Assembly (NCBI GenBank): GCA_963666755.2
Contig: CAXXGW010000009.1
Coordinates: 1,674,001-1,738,000, forward strand
Direction of reading: 5' to 3'
DNA: 64,000 nucleotides
DNA from: CAXXOK01 sp963666755
GTDB taxonomy: Bacteria; Bacillota; Clostridia; Christensenellales; Aristaeellaceae
The notes under the pieces were generated by a model. It was not told the DNA's origin, did not search any database, and saw nothing but the letters and a program-made list of their open reading frames with translations. Shown in pieces: positions 41,676 to 50,392 of this stretch. Position numbers and translations under genes: made by a program. Numbering within the stretch: the first letter of the stretch is position 1; every line of letters begins with the position of its first letter.

Positions 41676-43352
41676 TTACAGTGCGTTCAGCAGGGCAAGG
41701 AAAGCCGCAAAATCCGCGTCGGTCATCCCATCCCGCAACAGTCCGTTATCCTCTTCGGGCAGCGCCGCCAGCGCGGGCAGCAACCGCCCGGCGAGGTTTT
41801 GTGCGGCTTCGGTGAGCAGCGCCGTGCGCTGGGTGCCGTCGGCCTGATCCAGCGCGACGGTTGTGGGGTTCTGCGGCGCTTTGTACGCAACCAGCCCGGC
41901 GGGCGCGGAGCCTACCAGATAGCCGCTTGCGTCAGGCTGTGCGCTCGCTGTCGGCTCCGGCGTCTCGTCCACCACATCCTCAATGGAGCTGCGACCACTG
42001 TCCGTGGTTACGGTTACGGCCATCTCGTCCGGCTGTTGGGTGGGGGTGGCCGCCGCCACGGTTTCCAGCTGCGCTCCCGGGGCGGATAGCGTCAGCAGCC
42101 ATGCGGTCTGCGTTGTTTTATCAGCACTGCGCAGAAGATGGATGGTGCCGCTCAGCACCGAACCGGCCTCGTCAGGGGCAAAGGCCAGATCGACCGCAGC
42201 GCTTTCCAGCGAGGCGGCGGTCTCGCCCCCTTCGGTGCGTTTCAACTCCTGACTGATGCTGCCTTTGCAGGTCAGGGTGCTCACATCGCTGGCCGCGCCG
42301 GACAGATCGACCTTGGCGGTGCTCTGCTGCACAATCTTGTTGCGCTTGAGCGTTGTTTCCGTTTTGCCGTTTATGCTGAACAGATCGCTGCGGCCTTCCT
42401 GCGTGGCGCTGGCGTTAATCAGGCGGCTGTCCGCTGCCCCGCTCAGAACGGACGCCTCATACTTGAAGGTATCCTTACGCTTCAGCCCGTTATTCGTAAA
42501 GGCCCATTGCCAGACCAGTTTGCGCTTGCCGCCGTCCGGATACAGCAGGTTGCCCTTCATGTACACGCAAAGGTCCTGCTTTTCGGCATTCTGGTACAGC
42601 GCTACGATAAACCCTGCGCCGAAGGTCACCTGCGAAAGTTCCTCACGGTAGGCCGCATCCATGCCGCTGCTCAGCACGGCGCGCAACGCGTCCAGCAACC
42701 CGTCGCTCTGTTCGGTCGTCAGGCGCGCAATGCGGCTCCACTTGCCTGCGCCGATCCCCTTGATGTTGTAGTTGGCGCGTTTCTCGGTGGCGAAAGGCTG
42801 GATGCCATCGGTCAGCGTCTGGTAGCAGCCCTGCAGTTCCTCTACAGCCGCCAGCAGATCAAACGCCTGCGAGGCGTCGTTTTCTGCGGTAGTCGCGCCG
42901 TCGCTCGCTCCGGCGGCGGGCGCCTGCACGCTCTGCGCGTCGGTTGCCGCCGCTAGCAGGTCCATGGGCGCCATCGTCGCCGACGTAAGCGTGCGGTTGG
43001 GCAGCAGCGACGTTTCCAGACTGTATGCCCCGCTTTGCCGGGTTTGCGTTGCATCCATCACGGACGTTCCGTCCACTTCCAAGGAAAAGCGCGCGCTGCT
43101 TTCGTCGCCATCCTGATGCAGGGCTGTGTTGGCTGTCACGTGTTTGAGCACGCCGTTAAACAGCGCAAGCGTCGTGTCGTCAAAAGGGAGCAACGTTTCC
43201 ACCTGCATTGTAGAGGCAAACCGGATGTCGGTCTGCACGTCCAGCCAGCGTGAAAGCGCCTGATCCAGCGTTGCGACGCTTGCCTGCGCGGGCGTCGCGG
43301 CCCCCAGCAGGCATAACAGCGAGAGCGTCAGGGCAAGCAATCTTTTTTTCAT
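41676..43352 (-). CDS. Uncharacterised secreted protein B (tandem pair)
   Basis: This 558-residue exported protein has a signal peptide (MKKRLLALTLSLLCLLGAATPAQA) and an extracellular body without recognised motifs. It shares length, organisation and an AQPD motif in a Pro/Thr/Ala stretch near the C-terminus with the next gene. Its start overlaps the stop of the dihydrouridine synthase gene by 4 bases, so it is translationally coupled to it; GGAGGATC precedes the ATG. The coupling of an exported protein to a tRNA-modifying enzyme is probably only an operon economy. Confidence 0.65.
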   Translation of the reverse strand: MKKRLLALTLSLLCLLGAATPAQASVATLDQALSRWLDVQTDIRFASTMQVETLLPFDDTTLALFNGVLKHVTANTALHQDGDESSARFSLEVDGTSVMDATQTRQSGAYSLETSLLPNRTLTSATMAPMDLLAAATDAQSVQAPAAGASDGATTAENDASQAFDLLAAVEELQGCYQTLTDGIQPFATEKRANYNIKGIGAGKWSRIARLTTEQSDGLLDALRAVLSSGMDAAYREELSQVTFGAGFIVALYQNAEKQDLCVYMKGNLLYPDGGKRKLVWQWAFTNNGLKRKDTFKYEASVLSGAADSRLINASATQEGRSDLFSINGKTETTLKRNKIVQQSTAKVDLSGAASDVSTLTCKGSISQELKRTEGGETAASLESAAVDLAFAPDEAGSVLSGTIHLLRSADKTTQTAWLLTLSAPGAQLETVAAATPTQQPDEMAVTVTTDSGRSSIEDVVDETPEPTASAQPDASGYLVGSAPAGLVAYKAPQNPTTVALDQADGTQRTALLTEAAQNLAGRLLPALAALPEEDNGLLRDGMTDADFAAFLALLNAL

Positions 43353-44332
43353 GGATGATCCTCCTGTTCTTCCTCGGCAAAAAGCGTTCGGAGCAGCGCT
43401 TTTTGCTCGTCGGCGGTTTTGGCGGTGTTCAGCGCCCGTCTGAGGGCGGTCGCGCCGCGCAACCCGCTGATATAGTGGCCGATCTGCGTACGCATCTCCG
43501 CCACCGCAAGCCGTTCTCCCTTGTGCTGTGTCATCCGGTCGATGTGTTCCAGCGCTACCGCAAGCCGTTCGGCCTTTGTGACGGGCGTGACCGCCTCGCC
43601 CCGCAGGGCCTGCCCCACGCTGCGGAACAGCCAGGGGTTACCCATAGCCCCGCGTCCGATCAGCAACCCGTCGCAGCCGGTTTCTGCCAGCGCTCGCAAC
43701 GCGGTTTCGGGGCTGTCCACATCGCCGTTGGCCAGCACCGGGATGCGCACCTGCCGTCGGATGGCCGCGATGGCCGCGTAATCCGCCTGCCCGGCATACA
43801 TCTGCCGGCGCGTGCGTCCATGGATGCAAATCCATTGCAGCCCTGCATCCTGCGCAGCCTGGGCCAGTGCAAGCGCGTTCATGCTGTCGGTATCGTACCC
43901 CAGCCGCGTCTTGACCGTAACCGGCAGCGCGCTGTTCGCCTTAACGGTTTCCATGATGCGGGCGGCCAGATCGGGCGTACGCAGCAGGGCGCTGCCTTCG
44001 CCGGAGGTGGTCACCTTGCGCGCCGGGCAGCCCATGTTCAGGTCGATGGAGGTAAAGCGCCCCAGCTCACAGGCGCGCGCCGCGGCTTCTGCAAGTACCA
44101 CCGGGTCTTTCCCGAAAAGCTGGATGGCGGTGTTGTATTCCTCCGGCGCAGTGTCCAGCAGCAGCCGGTAGGCGGGATTGTCCTTTTTAGCGCACATCCA
44201 GCCCACGGCGCTGACCATTTCCGTGCAGGCGTAGTCCGCACCAAAACGATAACAAAGCGTGCGCATGGTGCGGTCGGTTATCCCCGCCATCGGCGCAAGG
44301 CCCAGGCGGGGTAAGGCAGGCAAACCCGTCAT
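43349..44332 (-). CDS. dusB: tRNA-dihydrouridine synthase
   Basis: Dus reduces uridine to dihydrouridine in tRNA D-loops using FMN and NADPH. The 327-residue protein has the family core GLAPMAGITDRTMR at the N-terminus, the D-L-N-M-G-C-P-A motif with the catalytic Cys, V-T-V-K-T-R-L-G-Y, I-C-I-H-G-R-T-R-R-Q-M-Y-A-G-Q-A-D and V-L-A-N-G-D-V, followed by GLLIGRGAMGNPWLF. The DusB subgroup is likely for a Bacillota member. It overlaps the neighbouring genes on both sides by 4 bases, showing tight translational coupling in this operon. Confidence 0.95.
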   Translation of the reverse strand: MTGLPALPRLGLAPMAGITDRTMRTLCYRFGADYACTEMVSAVGWMCAKKDNPAYRLLLDTAPEEYNTAIQLFGKDPVVLAEAAARACELGRFTSIDLNMGCPARKVTTSGEGSALLRTPDLAARIMETVKANSALPVTVKTRLGYDTDSMNALALAQAAQDAGLQWICIHGRTRRQMYAGQADYAAIAAIRRQVRIPVLANGDVDSPETALRALAETGCDGLLIGRGAMGNPWLFRSVGQALRGEAVTPVTKAERLAVALEHIDRMTQHKGERLAVAEMRTQIGHYISGLRGATALRRALNTAKTADEQKALLRTLFAEEEQEDHP

Positions 44333-45990
44333 GCGCGCACGGTCGCCTGCGGGAACATGGCGATCCTGCCCAGCGTATCGGCATACGGCAACAGGGTCAG
44401 CTCATAGGCTACGCCCATAGCGAGCCCCTGCGGCGGCGGCATCAGCACGCCGCCCCTTTGCTCCCAGCCGTCCGCTGCACAGGCTTCCACCTGCACGCGG
44501 GGCCGCCCGTTCTCCCAGGCGAGGGCAAGCCCGGTATCCGCATCCAGCGCATACTGCCAGGCCGCATCCGCGTCGGGCAGCGGCAGCGCCATCAGCTGCG
44601 CGCCGGAATAGACGCACGCGCCGCCGCGGTAGCCGGTTTCGACAAACGGTCTGCAATCCAGCGTTACGGTAAGGGTATCGCCGCTGCGGTAGGTGCGCTT
44701 AACCCGTTCCAGTGCTCCGCAGTCCACAGCCTGCGCTTTAGCGCCGTTTACCGATAGCGTCGCGCTGTCGGCATAGCCGGGGATGTACAGCGCCAGCGTA
44801 AACTCTACCGGCTGCTTGGCTTCGACAGTGATTGTGAACGTACCCGGAGCGGCCGCCGTCACGTTCAGGCGCACAGGCACGCCGTCCATCCGGGCCAGAC
44901 AGCAGCCCTCGCTGAAGATCAGCATCGCCAGTTCCCGGTCGCTGTGCAGCATCCACACGGAGCGGCGCAGCGCGTGCATGGCCCTGAGCAGCGCCGAAAC
45001 CACTTCCGGCACGGGGCGTTCGGCCGCACAGGCCGGCGTTCCCGCCAATCGGTTGACCGTCTGATCCGGGCACACCAGCCCGCTTTGGAACACATTCGCC
45101 AGCGCGTTCACGGCGATTCGCTCCATACGTTCGGCATACGCGCCTTCGCCGCTGGCGGCCAGCAGATCGGCCAGCGCTTCCAGCTGTGCGCACACAGCCT
45201 CCGCCGTAACCCCACGGGCAGGGTCGCGCCCCGCCAGATACGGATCGGCGGAAAACGCGCCGTGCGGCATGCCGTGGAAGCGCTGCAGCGCCGCCACACC
45301 TGCCTTGGAGGCGCTCGCGTCACGGGCGGAGCCGCTGAACATGGCCAGCGCCGAGGAGATGGACAGCGCATCGGCGCTCAGGGTTCCCTGCCCCAGCATC
45401 GCCATGCGGCGGTGGTATTGGGCGTTCAGGTCCGCCGCATCCTCGGCCAGGGGTTCGGGCACAAACGGCTTCTGGAACGGAAAGGAGTGGAACATCCCGG
45501 ACACGTCCGGCAGCTGCGCGCGAAGGCGCTCCATCAGCGTCAGCAGAAATTTCTGCCCCGTGCGGCGGTACAGTTCCAGCGCGGTGCGCAGCGCGTCCGC
45601 GCCGATCGGCATCAGCTGAAACTCGTTCAGGTTCGGCAGCGCATCCAAAAAAGCGCGCATGGCCGTTAGCACCTGCGTCATAGCGGTTTTATTCTTGGCG
45701 GCGGAAGCGATCATCAGCCCCGCGCGCACCGCGTCCATAAAGGCGCGCGGATTCTCCGGCAGCGCGGCGGCAGCCGAGGTAAGCCCGGGCATCGGCGGCA
45801 GGTCGGTATAGCCGCCCAGTTTGGTGGCCAGCACTGCGTCCAGCGGCGTCAGGGCATTCAGGTCCACCAATTCCAGCGCCTGCTGCACCAGTCGTTCCAG
45901 CGCGCCCTCCAGGTGCACGGCGCTGTCGGGCAGGGCTACATAGGCGGGATCCACCAGCGGCGTTCGGCAAAAGGCATCGTATGTCGGCAT
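44329..45990 (-). CDS. GH127-like (DUF1680) protein, possibly non-catalytic
   Basis: This 553-residue protein has the layout of beta-L-arabinofuranosidase-type GH127 proteins: an alpha/alpha barrel of about 350 residues, then beta domains (FTITVEAKQPVEFTLALYIPGYADSATLSVNG and RSGDTLTVTLDCRP). A Cys pair occurs in S-E-G-C-C-L-A-R, near where the family has its zinc-bound cysteine nucleophile, but the spacing and the neighbouring acidic residues are not those of the classical enzyme. Activity is therefore uncertain. No signal peptide is present, so it is cytoplasmic. GGAGA precedes the ATG. It is the first gene of the four-gene operon. Confidence 0.6.
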   Translation of the reverse strand: MPTYDAFCRTPLVDPAYVALPDSAVHLEGALERLVQQALELVDLNALTPLDAVLATKLGGYTDLPPMPGLTSAAAALPENPRAFMDAVRAGLMIASAAKNKTAMTQVLTAMRAFLDALPNLNEFQLMPIGADALRTALELYRRTGQKFLLTLMERLRAQLPDVSGMFHSFPFQKPFVPEPLAEDAADLNAQYHRRMAMLGQGTLSADALSISSALAMFSGSARDASASKAGVAALQRFHGMPHGAFSADPYLAGRDPARGVTAEAVCAQLEALADLLAASGEGAYAERMERIAVNALANVFQSGLVCPDQTVNRLAGTPACAAERPVPEVVSALLRAMHALRRSVWMLHSDRELAMLIFSEGCCLARMDGVPVRLNVTAAAPGTFTITVEAKQPVEFTLALYIPGYADSATLSVNGAKAQAVDCGALERVKRTYRSGDTLTVTLDCRPFVETGYRGGACVYSGAQLMALPLPDADAAWQYALDADTGLALAWENGRPRVQVEACAADGWEQRGGVLMPPPQGLAMGVAYELTLLPYADTLGRIAMFPQATVRA

Positions 45991-46124
45991 TCTTCTCCAT
46001 CCTCACGGGGCTGATACTCCACTCAGCCGATATCTTGGGCAATTCTACAATATTATATAGCGTTTTTCCGGTGCGTCAACCCTGCGGGGCGCGTTGTTGC
46101 AGCCGTTGCGCGTGTTTACCCTGT

Positions 46125-47561
46125 TCAGGCGTGCACGCGGTAATCCTTCTTCATCCCATGAGAGCCGAAAATGCGCCACTCCCCTACCCCTAAACGTTCC
46201 AGAATGGCGCTTCGTTCCCGCGCGCAAAGGGCGGGGTCGGTATCAACGGAGGTCATCAGAATGGGCGCGTACTGGTTGTAGGCGGTCTGCTCGGCGGTCA
46301 TTTCCTTCAGATTTACATACACATCGCCCGTAAAGGCCAGTTTATGCGCAAAATCCAGCAGGATCAGCTCGCCGGGCAGATGCCCGCCCTGCCCCTCGTA
46401 CAGCTCAAACTGGATGTCGGCAAACGCATAATCGCCCACATAACGCAAGGGCACGCTCTGCTCCGTTGCCCCATCGCCAATCACGCGGATGCGCGCGGGG
46501 TCCATGGGCCGGTAATCCGTCAGGATTTTGCAGATGCGAATGTAGGGTCTGTGCAACGGATTCTGCTCCCGAAAGCCATCCTCCCCAGCGGCTTCGCGCG
46601 CAATGCACTGGCGGCTTCGCGCGCTCATGGCGACGGTGTCAAACAATGGCAGCAGCCCGCAATGGTCGAGGTCGGCATGGGTAATCAGCGCCTGCTTGGG
46701 GCGGCTGTCAAACTGGGGGATCAGCCTGCGAATCACGGAGAGCATCTCCTCCTGATAGCAGGCGTACCCGGTGTCGATAAACAGCGTCTGCTCGCCGCTT
46801 TCCAGAATCATCGTATTGCTGCCGCAGGGCGGCTCAATCAGGTGCAGGCGCGTCGCTTCCGTGATCCGGTGGGTGGTCACGCGCGGGGCGAACGCGCCGC
46901 CCCGGTGGCGCAGGATGTGATCGGCAAACCGGCTGATGCTGTCAAAGGTGCGGTACGGCGAAAGGCCCTGCTCGTCCAGCACCTGCATCGCAAGGTTTAC
47001 GTGGATCATCAGCTCCTCACGCGCAGCGTCGGACAGGTGCATGCGCCCGGCGATAGCGGAGGCGTAGGAGCGGTAAAAGATGCTGTTATCATAACTTTTT
47101 TCAGCATGGTTATAATCCAGCACTCGCACGGGGCAAAGCCGTTCCGCCTGTGTCAGAAACGCGTCCAGGTTATGTGGATCGCGCACGAAAAGCCCCATCT
47201 TAAAACGCTGGGTCGCGGAGCCATCCTCCTGCGAGCTCATGTAGGAAATGTTGAAATCAAAGCTGCGAATCAGTTCCAGGATATCGGTCACGCCGCCGGG
47301 CACGTCCTGCAGGCGAAATTCCAGCAGCACAATGCTCTGCTCCGGCTCGCCTCCCTGCAGGTAGCCGATTTCCCGCAGGGTACGGTCAGCCTTCTCCAAT
47401 TGCTCGGGGGTGCCCTCCGCTTCGATAAACAGCGTGTGCATATCTACGGCCTTATTGTAGCTGACCCGCGTAATGTTAACGCCCAGCGCCCCGATCCGGC
47501 GGCTGGCTTCCAGAAAAGCGCCCACATGATCCGGCATGGTGGCGACGTAGGTTTTTTTCAT
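46125..47561 (-). CDS. ACT-ACT-metallo-beta-lactamase fold protein
   Basis: This 478-residue protein begins with two tandem ACT-type regions (about 1-75, KKTYVATMPDHVGAFLEASRRIGALGVNITRV, and about 80-155, IVLLEFRLQDVPGGVTDILELI). These resemble amino-acid-binding regulatory domains. A helical linker and an MBL-fold hydrolase domain follow, containing L-I-T-H-A-D-L-D-H-C-G. The second His of the usual HxHxDH motif is Asp here. Other MBL elements are TLFIDTGY, KLAFTGDVYVN and the final G-S-H-G. The start is ambiguous: the ATG at 47561 or a GTG five codons upstream. No neighbouring gene suggests a substrate. Confidence 0.8.
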   Translation of the reverse strand: MKKTYVATMPDHVGAFLEASRRIGALGVNITRVSYNKAVDMHTLFIEAEGTPEQLEKADRTLREIGYLQGGEPEQSIVLLEFRLQDVPGGVTDILELIRSFDFNISYMSSQEDGSATQRFKMGLFVRDPHNLDAFLTQAERLCPVRVLDYNHAEKSYDNSIFYRSYASAIAGRMHLSDAAREELMIHVNLAMQVLDEQGLSPYRTFDSISRFADHILRHRGGAFAPRVTTHRITEATRLHLIEPPCGSNTMILESGEQTLFIDTGYACYQEEMLSVIRRLIPQFDSRPKQALITHADLDHCGLLPLFDTVAMSARSRQCIAREAAGEDGFREQNPLHRPYIRICKILTDYRPMDPARIRVIGDGATEQSVPLRYVGDYAFADIQFELYEGQGGHLPGELILLDFAHKLAFTGDVYVNLKEMTAEQTAYNQYAPILMTSVDTDPALCARERSAILERLGVGEWRIFGSHGMKKDYRVHA

Positions 47562-47656
47562 GCGCGCTGCACCCACCTTTATCCGACTTCATCCCCATTA
47601 TAACAGACCGTTGCGCGCCACGCACCCGGAAAATATGCGCCTGCCCGGGAAAACTG

Positions 47657-47684
47657 TTGACATTTATGCCCGATCCTGTATAAT
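47657..47684 (+). promoter_or_regulatory. Promoter of rplJL
   Basis: A perfect TTGACA (47657-47662) and a perfect TATAAT (47679-47684) are separated by 16 bases. Confidence 0.85.
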
Positions 47685-47699
47685 AGGAACGATTCTTTG

Positions 47700-47829
47700 G
47701 AAACCTATGCCCAAGACAGCGAGCGGGGTTCATCCCCTTGATGGAGCGCAAGCTCGGCTCGCCGAGGTGTAAGGCGGGAGTAATCCCGATGCGAACAAGT
47801 TCGCCCTTGCGCCCGCAAGGGTTTTCTTT
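47700..47829 (+). ncRNA. Ribosomal protein L10 leader (autoregulatory)
   Basis: The leader has the L10-leader hallmarks: CCAAGACAGCGAGC at the 5' side, pairing with GCTCGCCGAGGTG further on, and then an attenuator hairpin (CCCTTGC 47804-47810 with GCAAGGG 47815-47821) followed by TTTTCTTT. When L10-L7/L12 is in excess it binds this leader and stops its own synthesis. Confidence 0.8.
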
Positions 47830-47866
47830 ATGAATCGCATGATTCTAAGAAGGAGGTGCAAACCCC

Positions 47867-48397
47867 ATGAGCAAAAACCTTGAACTCAAGCAGCAGACGG
47901 TATCCGAAATCACGAAGATGTTTCAGGATGCCAAAAGCGTTGTGGTGGTCAACTACAGCGGTATCACCGTGGAGCAGGTTACCGCGCTGCGTGCGCAGTG
48001 CCGCGCTTCGAAAGTGAACTACTGTGTGCTGAAAAACACGCTCGCCCGCCGTGCATTGGACGATCTGAAGATTACCGGTCTGGATGAACATCTGACCGGC
48101 CCCAGCGCGTTCGCCTTCGGCATGGACGATGTCGTGGCCCCCGCCAAGATCCTCAGCGAGTTCATCGACAAGAGCAAGACCGAGGTTCTCAAAATCAAGG
48201 GCGGCCTGATGGGCAGCGAAGTTCTGACGCCCGCCAAGGTGCTGGAACTGTCCAAAGTGCCCAGCCGCGAAATGTTGCTGGCCCGCTTGCTGGGCAGCTT
48301 GCAGGGCAGCGTGAGCGGCTTTGTGCGCGTGCTGGACGCCATCGCCCAGAAGCGCAACGAAGGCGCTGCGCCCGAAGCGGCTCCCGCCGAGGCGTAA
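47867..48397 (+). CDS. rplJ: 50S ribosomal protein L10
   Basis: L10 anchors the L7/L12 stalk on the large ribosomal subunit. The 176-residue protein matches throughout, with VVVVNYSGITVEQVTALRAQCR, N-Y-C-V-L-K-N-T-L-A-R-R-A and the Ala-rich C-terminal tail that binds L7/L12. AAGGAGG lies 10 bases before the ATG. It follows the L10 leader and precedes rplL by 55 bases. The usual neighbours rplK-rplA upstream and rpoB downstream are not in the window. Confidence 0.97.
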   Translation: MSKNLELKQQTVSEITKMFQDAKSVVVVNYSGITVEQVTALRAQCRASKVNYCVLKNTLARRALDDLKITGLDEHLTGPSAFAFGMDDVVAPAKILSEFIDKSKTEVLKIKGGLMGSEVLTPAKVLELSKVPSREMLLARLLGSLQGSVSGFVRVLDAIAQKRNEGAAPEAAPAEA

Positions 48398-48452
48398 GCA
48401 CACCGATCCCCCTTTTCCCTGAACGAACTGAATATGAATGGAGGCTAAACTC

Positions 48453-48821
48453 ATGACTCACGAGGAATTTATTGCCGAGATCGAGAAAATGACCGTGCTT
48501 GAGCTCAACGAGCTGGTGAAGGCTCTGGAAGAGAAGTTTGGCGTATCCGCGGCTGCCGCCGTGGTTGCCGCCCCCGCCGCCAGCGCTGCCGCGCCCGTGG
48601 AGGAGAAGACCGAGTTCGACGTGATCCTGAAGGACGCGGGCGCCGAGAAGATCAAGGTGATCAAGGTCGTGCGCGAAGTGATCGCCGGTCTGGGCCTGAA
48701 GGAAGCCAAGGACATGGTCGAGGGCACCCCCAAGACCATCAAGGAAGGCGCTTCCAAGGAAGAAGCCGAGAAGATCAAGGCCAAGTTTGCCGAAGTCGGC
48801 GCCGTGATCGAGATCAAATAA
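48453..48821 (+). CDS. rplL: 50S ribosomal protein L7/L12
   Basis: L7/L12 forms the flexible stalk that recruits translation factors. The 122-residue protein has the N-terminal dimerisation helix (EEFIAEIEKMTVLELNELVKAL), an Ala-rich hinge and the C-terminal domain with KTEFDVILKDAGAEKIKVIKVVREVIAGLGLKEAKDMVE. GGAGG lies 8 bases before the ATG at 48453, which is why I use it rather than the ATG at 48438 that overlaps the Shine-Dalgarno sequence. A strong terminator follows. Confidence 0.97.
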   Translation: MTHEEFIAEIEKMTVLELNELVKALEEKFGVSAAAAVVAAPAASAAAPVEEKTEFDVILKDAGAEKIKVIKVVREVIAGLGLKEAKDMVEGTPKTIKEGASKEEAEKIKAKFAEVGAVIEIK

Positions 48822-48838
48822 TCCCATCCCTTTTGGGA

Positions 48839-48878
48839 AAACCCCCGTCGGTTCTTTACCGACGGGGGTTTGCTTTTT
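48839..48878 (+). terminator. Terminator of rplJL
   Basis: AAACCCCCGTCGGT (48839-48852) pairs with ACCGACGGGGGTTT (48858-48871), followed by GC and a T run. It ends the operon right after rplL, confirming that rpoB does not follow. Confidence 0.92.
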
Positions 48879-49104
48879 ATTCCTAGTCCCTGTTGTTTCA
48901 CATACCGACCGCTTCCGCCGGGGATGGAATCAGGATCACCGCCGGTTGCACAGGCTGGCCCGATGCTGTGGCAGGTGCGGCGCCGTTTTGGCATGCCATA
49001 CGCAGCCTTGGCGTGGGTTCACCCTTCGCCGGTTTGATTCCGGATACGCCACTCCGGGAACGGTTTTCCGTTCGCACCGCCGGACACATTCGCAAGGATT
49101 TCCA

Positions 49105-49147
49105 TAAAAGCGCCGGGCCTTCCCCTGATGGGAAAAGCCCGGCGCTT
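49105..49147 (-). terminator. Terminator of the parAB-M15 operon
   Basis: AAGCGCCGGGC (49108-49118) pairs with GCCCGGCGCTT (49137-49147). On the minus strand the stem is followed by TTTTATGG. It ends the gene at 49160. Confidence 0.88.
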
Positions 49148-49159
49148 ATGTCTGGTTAC

Positions 49160-50353
49160 TCAGGAACCGTACGTGTAGGCCATGACGACGCCGCCCATGT
49201 TGTCCAGACTGGCGCTGTAGCCGCTGGCCGGGTTGGGCACCGGCATATCGTACGTTTCGGCATCCTCCGCCGCAACGCGGTACACTTCATACTTGAGTGC
49301 CCCGTCCTGATAGATGCACACGTGCGGATGGGCGATCAGGAACTCGACGTATTCCTCCAGACAATAATCCATGATGCGCATGGCGGTGGCGTGCGCCGTG
49401 CCGACGTAGCGGTACAGGTTAATCTGCGAAGTTACGCCCGTTTTATAGGATTTATCCTCGCGCCCCAGCGTGGGGAAATCCGTCGTGGGGAAGCGGAACA
49501 CCACGCCGTATTTCCAGCTGTTGGTTGTAAACCACTTGCCCTGATCGGATTCCTGGAATTTCTGCTTGCCGACTTCCGGTTTTTCCTTGTTGTAAATATC
49601 CATCCGGAAGGACATGCCCGTCTGGTACTCGCTGGTGCCGGGGTAATTGACCGTCTTTTTCGCTTGCTCGATCAGGATATCCCCGCTGTATTTATTGCTG
49701 AGCTTTTCCATCTGCTTGTTGAAAAGCTCCGTCTGCGCGTCGTTGCTGCGGTAGGCTTCGCGCACGATGTAATCCGCAAGCCCTGCCGTGCCCGCGTCGG
49801 CAATCATGCTCTGCAACGCCTGAAACGCCGGAGGGAAAAGCTTGACGTTGTTGTCCGTTACCGCGATTTTCCAGCCGCTGCCGTTGCCGACGCCCACAAT
49901 CGTGCTGTCGCTGAAATCCGCAGGCAGCGGATGCCAGGCATTGACCAGCAGGAGCCCGCCCAGAATCAGGTCCGAGCGGTTCAGCGTAACATCGCTTACG
50001 TTTTCCAGGCTATTGTTACCCTCGTCCTCCAAGCGCCAGGTCTGGCCGTCGATGGTCGTTTCCCAGTAGGCAAGGTCCTGGCTGGAGGTACTACCGCCGT
50101 CGGTGGTTACCGTGCCGTTCTGGCTGTCGCGCAGGGCGTTCATCTTCGCGTTAAACTCCTGCTCGCCATCGGTGTTCAGCTTGTCGACCTCCTGCCGCTT
50201 TGCCTTATAATCGCTCTGTACGGCGGCATTGCAGGCAAGGAAAATAACCGCGCTGAGGGCGGCCACTGCGACAAGGATCAGCGATAGCCGCACCAGCAGC
50301 TGGTAGGGGTCTCGTTTGGCTTTATGGATTTTCCGGTTGGCGTTGGTTCGCAT
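49160..50353 (-). CDS. M15/VanY-like protein with degenerate active site
   Basis: This 397-residue protein has an N-terminal membrane anchor (LSLILVAVAALSAVIFLA, about 24-41), a long extracellular region and a C-terminal VanY-like fold, with R-E-A-Y-R-S near residue 200 and the GTSEYQTGMSFRMD zinc-site motif around 239-252. In active members the motif is SEHxxGxAxD. Here the zinc-binding His is Tyr (about residue 243), and the downstream ExWH motif is INLYRYVG, lacking both Glu and His. It is therefore very probably a non-catalytic pseudo-peptidase. The ATG at 50353 has GGGGTGG about 7 bases upstream. It is the last gene of the parA-parB operon, 39 bases after parB. Confidence 0.8.
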   Translation of the reverse strand: MRTNANRKIHKAKRDPYQLLVRLSLILVAVAALSAVIFLACNAAVQSDYKAKRQEVDKLNTDGEQEFNAKMNALRDSQNGTVTTDGGSTSSQDLAYWETTIDGQTWRLEDEGNNSLENVSDVTLNRSDLILGGLLLVNAWHPLPADFSDSTIVGVGNGSGWKIAVTDNNVKLFPPAFQALQSMIADAGTAGLADYIVREAYRSNDAQTELFNKQMEKLSNKYSGDILIEQAKKTVNYPGTSEYQTGMSFRMDIYNKEKPEVGKQKFQESDQGKWFTTNSWKYGVVFRFPTTDFPTLGREDKSYKTGVTSQINLYRYVGTAHATAMRIMDYCLEEYVEFLIAHPHVCIYQDGALKYEVYRVAAEDAETYDMPVPNPASGYSASLDNMGGVVMAYTYGS

Positions 50354-50392
50354 AGTCACCACCCCATCTGCGTTCGTATCCGGCCGCGTCGG

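Larger units (their letters stand above)
48822..49159. other. Intergenic region after rplL
   Basis: This region holds the rplJL terminator, the terminator of the convergent parAB operon (49105-49147) and about 220 bases between with no gene. A half parS-like TGTTTCAC occurs at 48893-48900, but the other arm is missing. Confidence 0.55.

Noticed and set aside
48893..48900. parS site near parAB
   Set aside because: Only the left half TGTTTCAC is present; the complementary GTGAAACA arm is missing. I found no full parS in the window.
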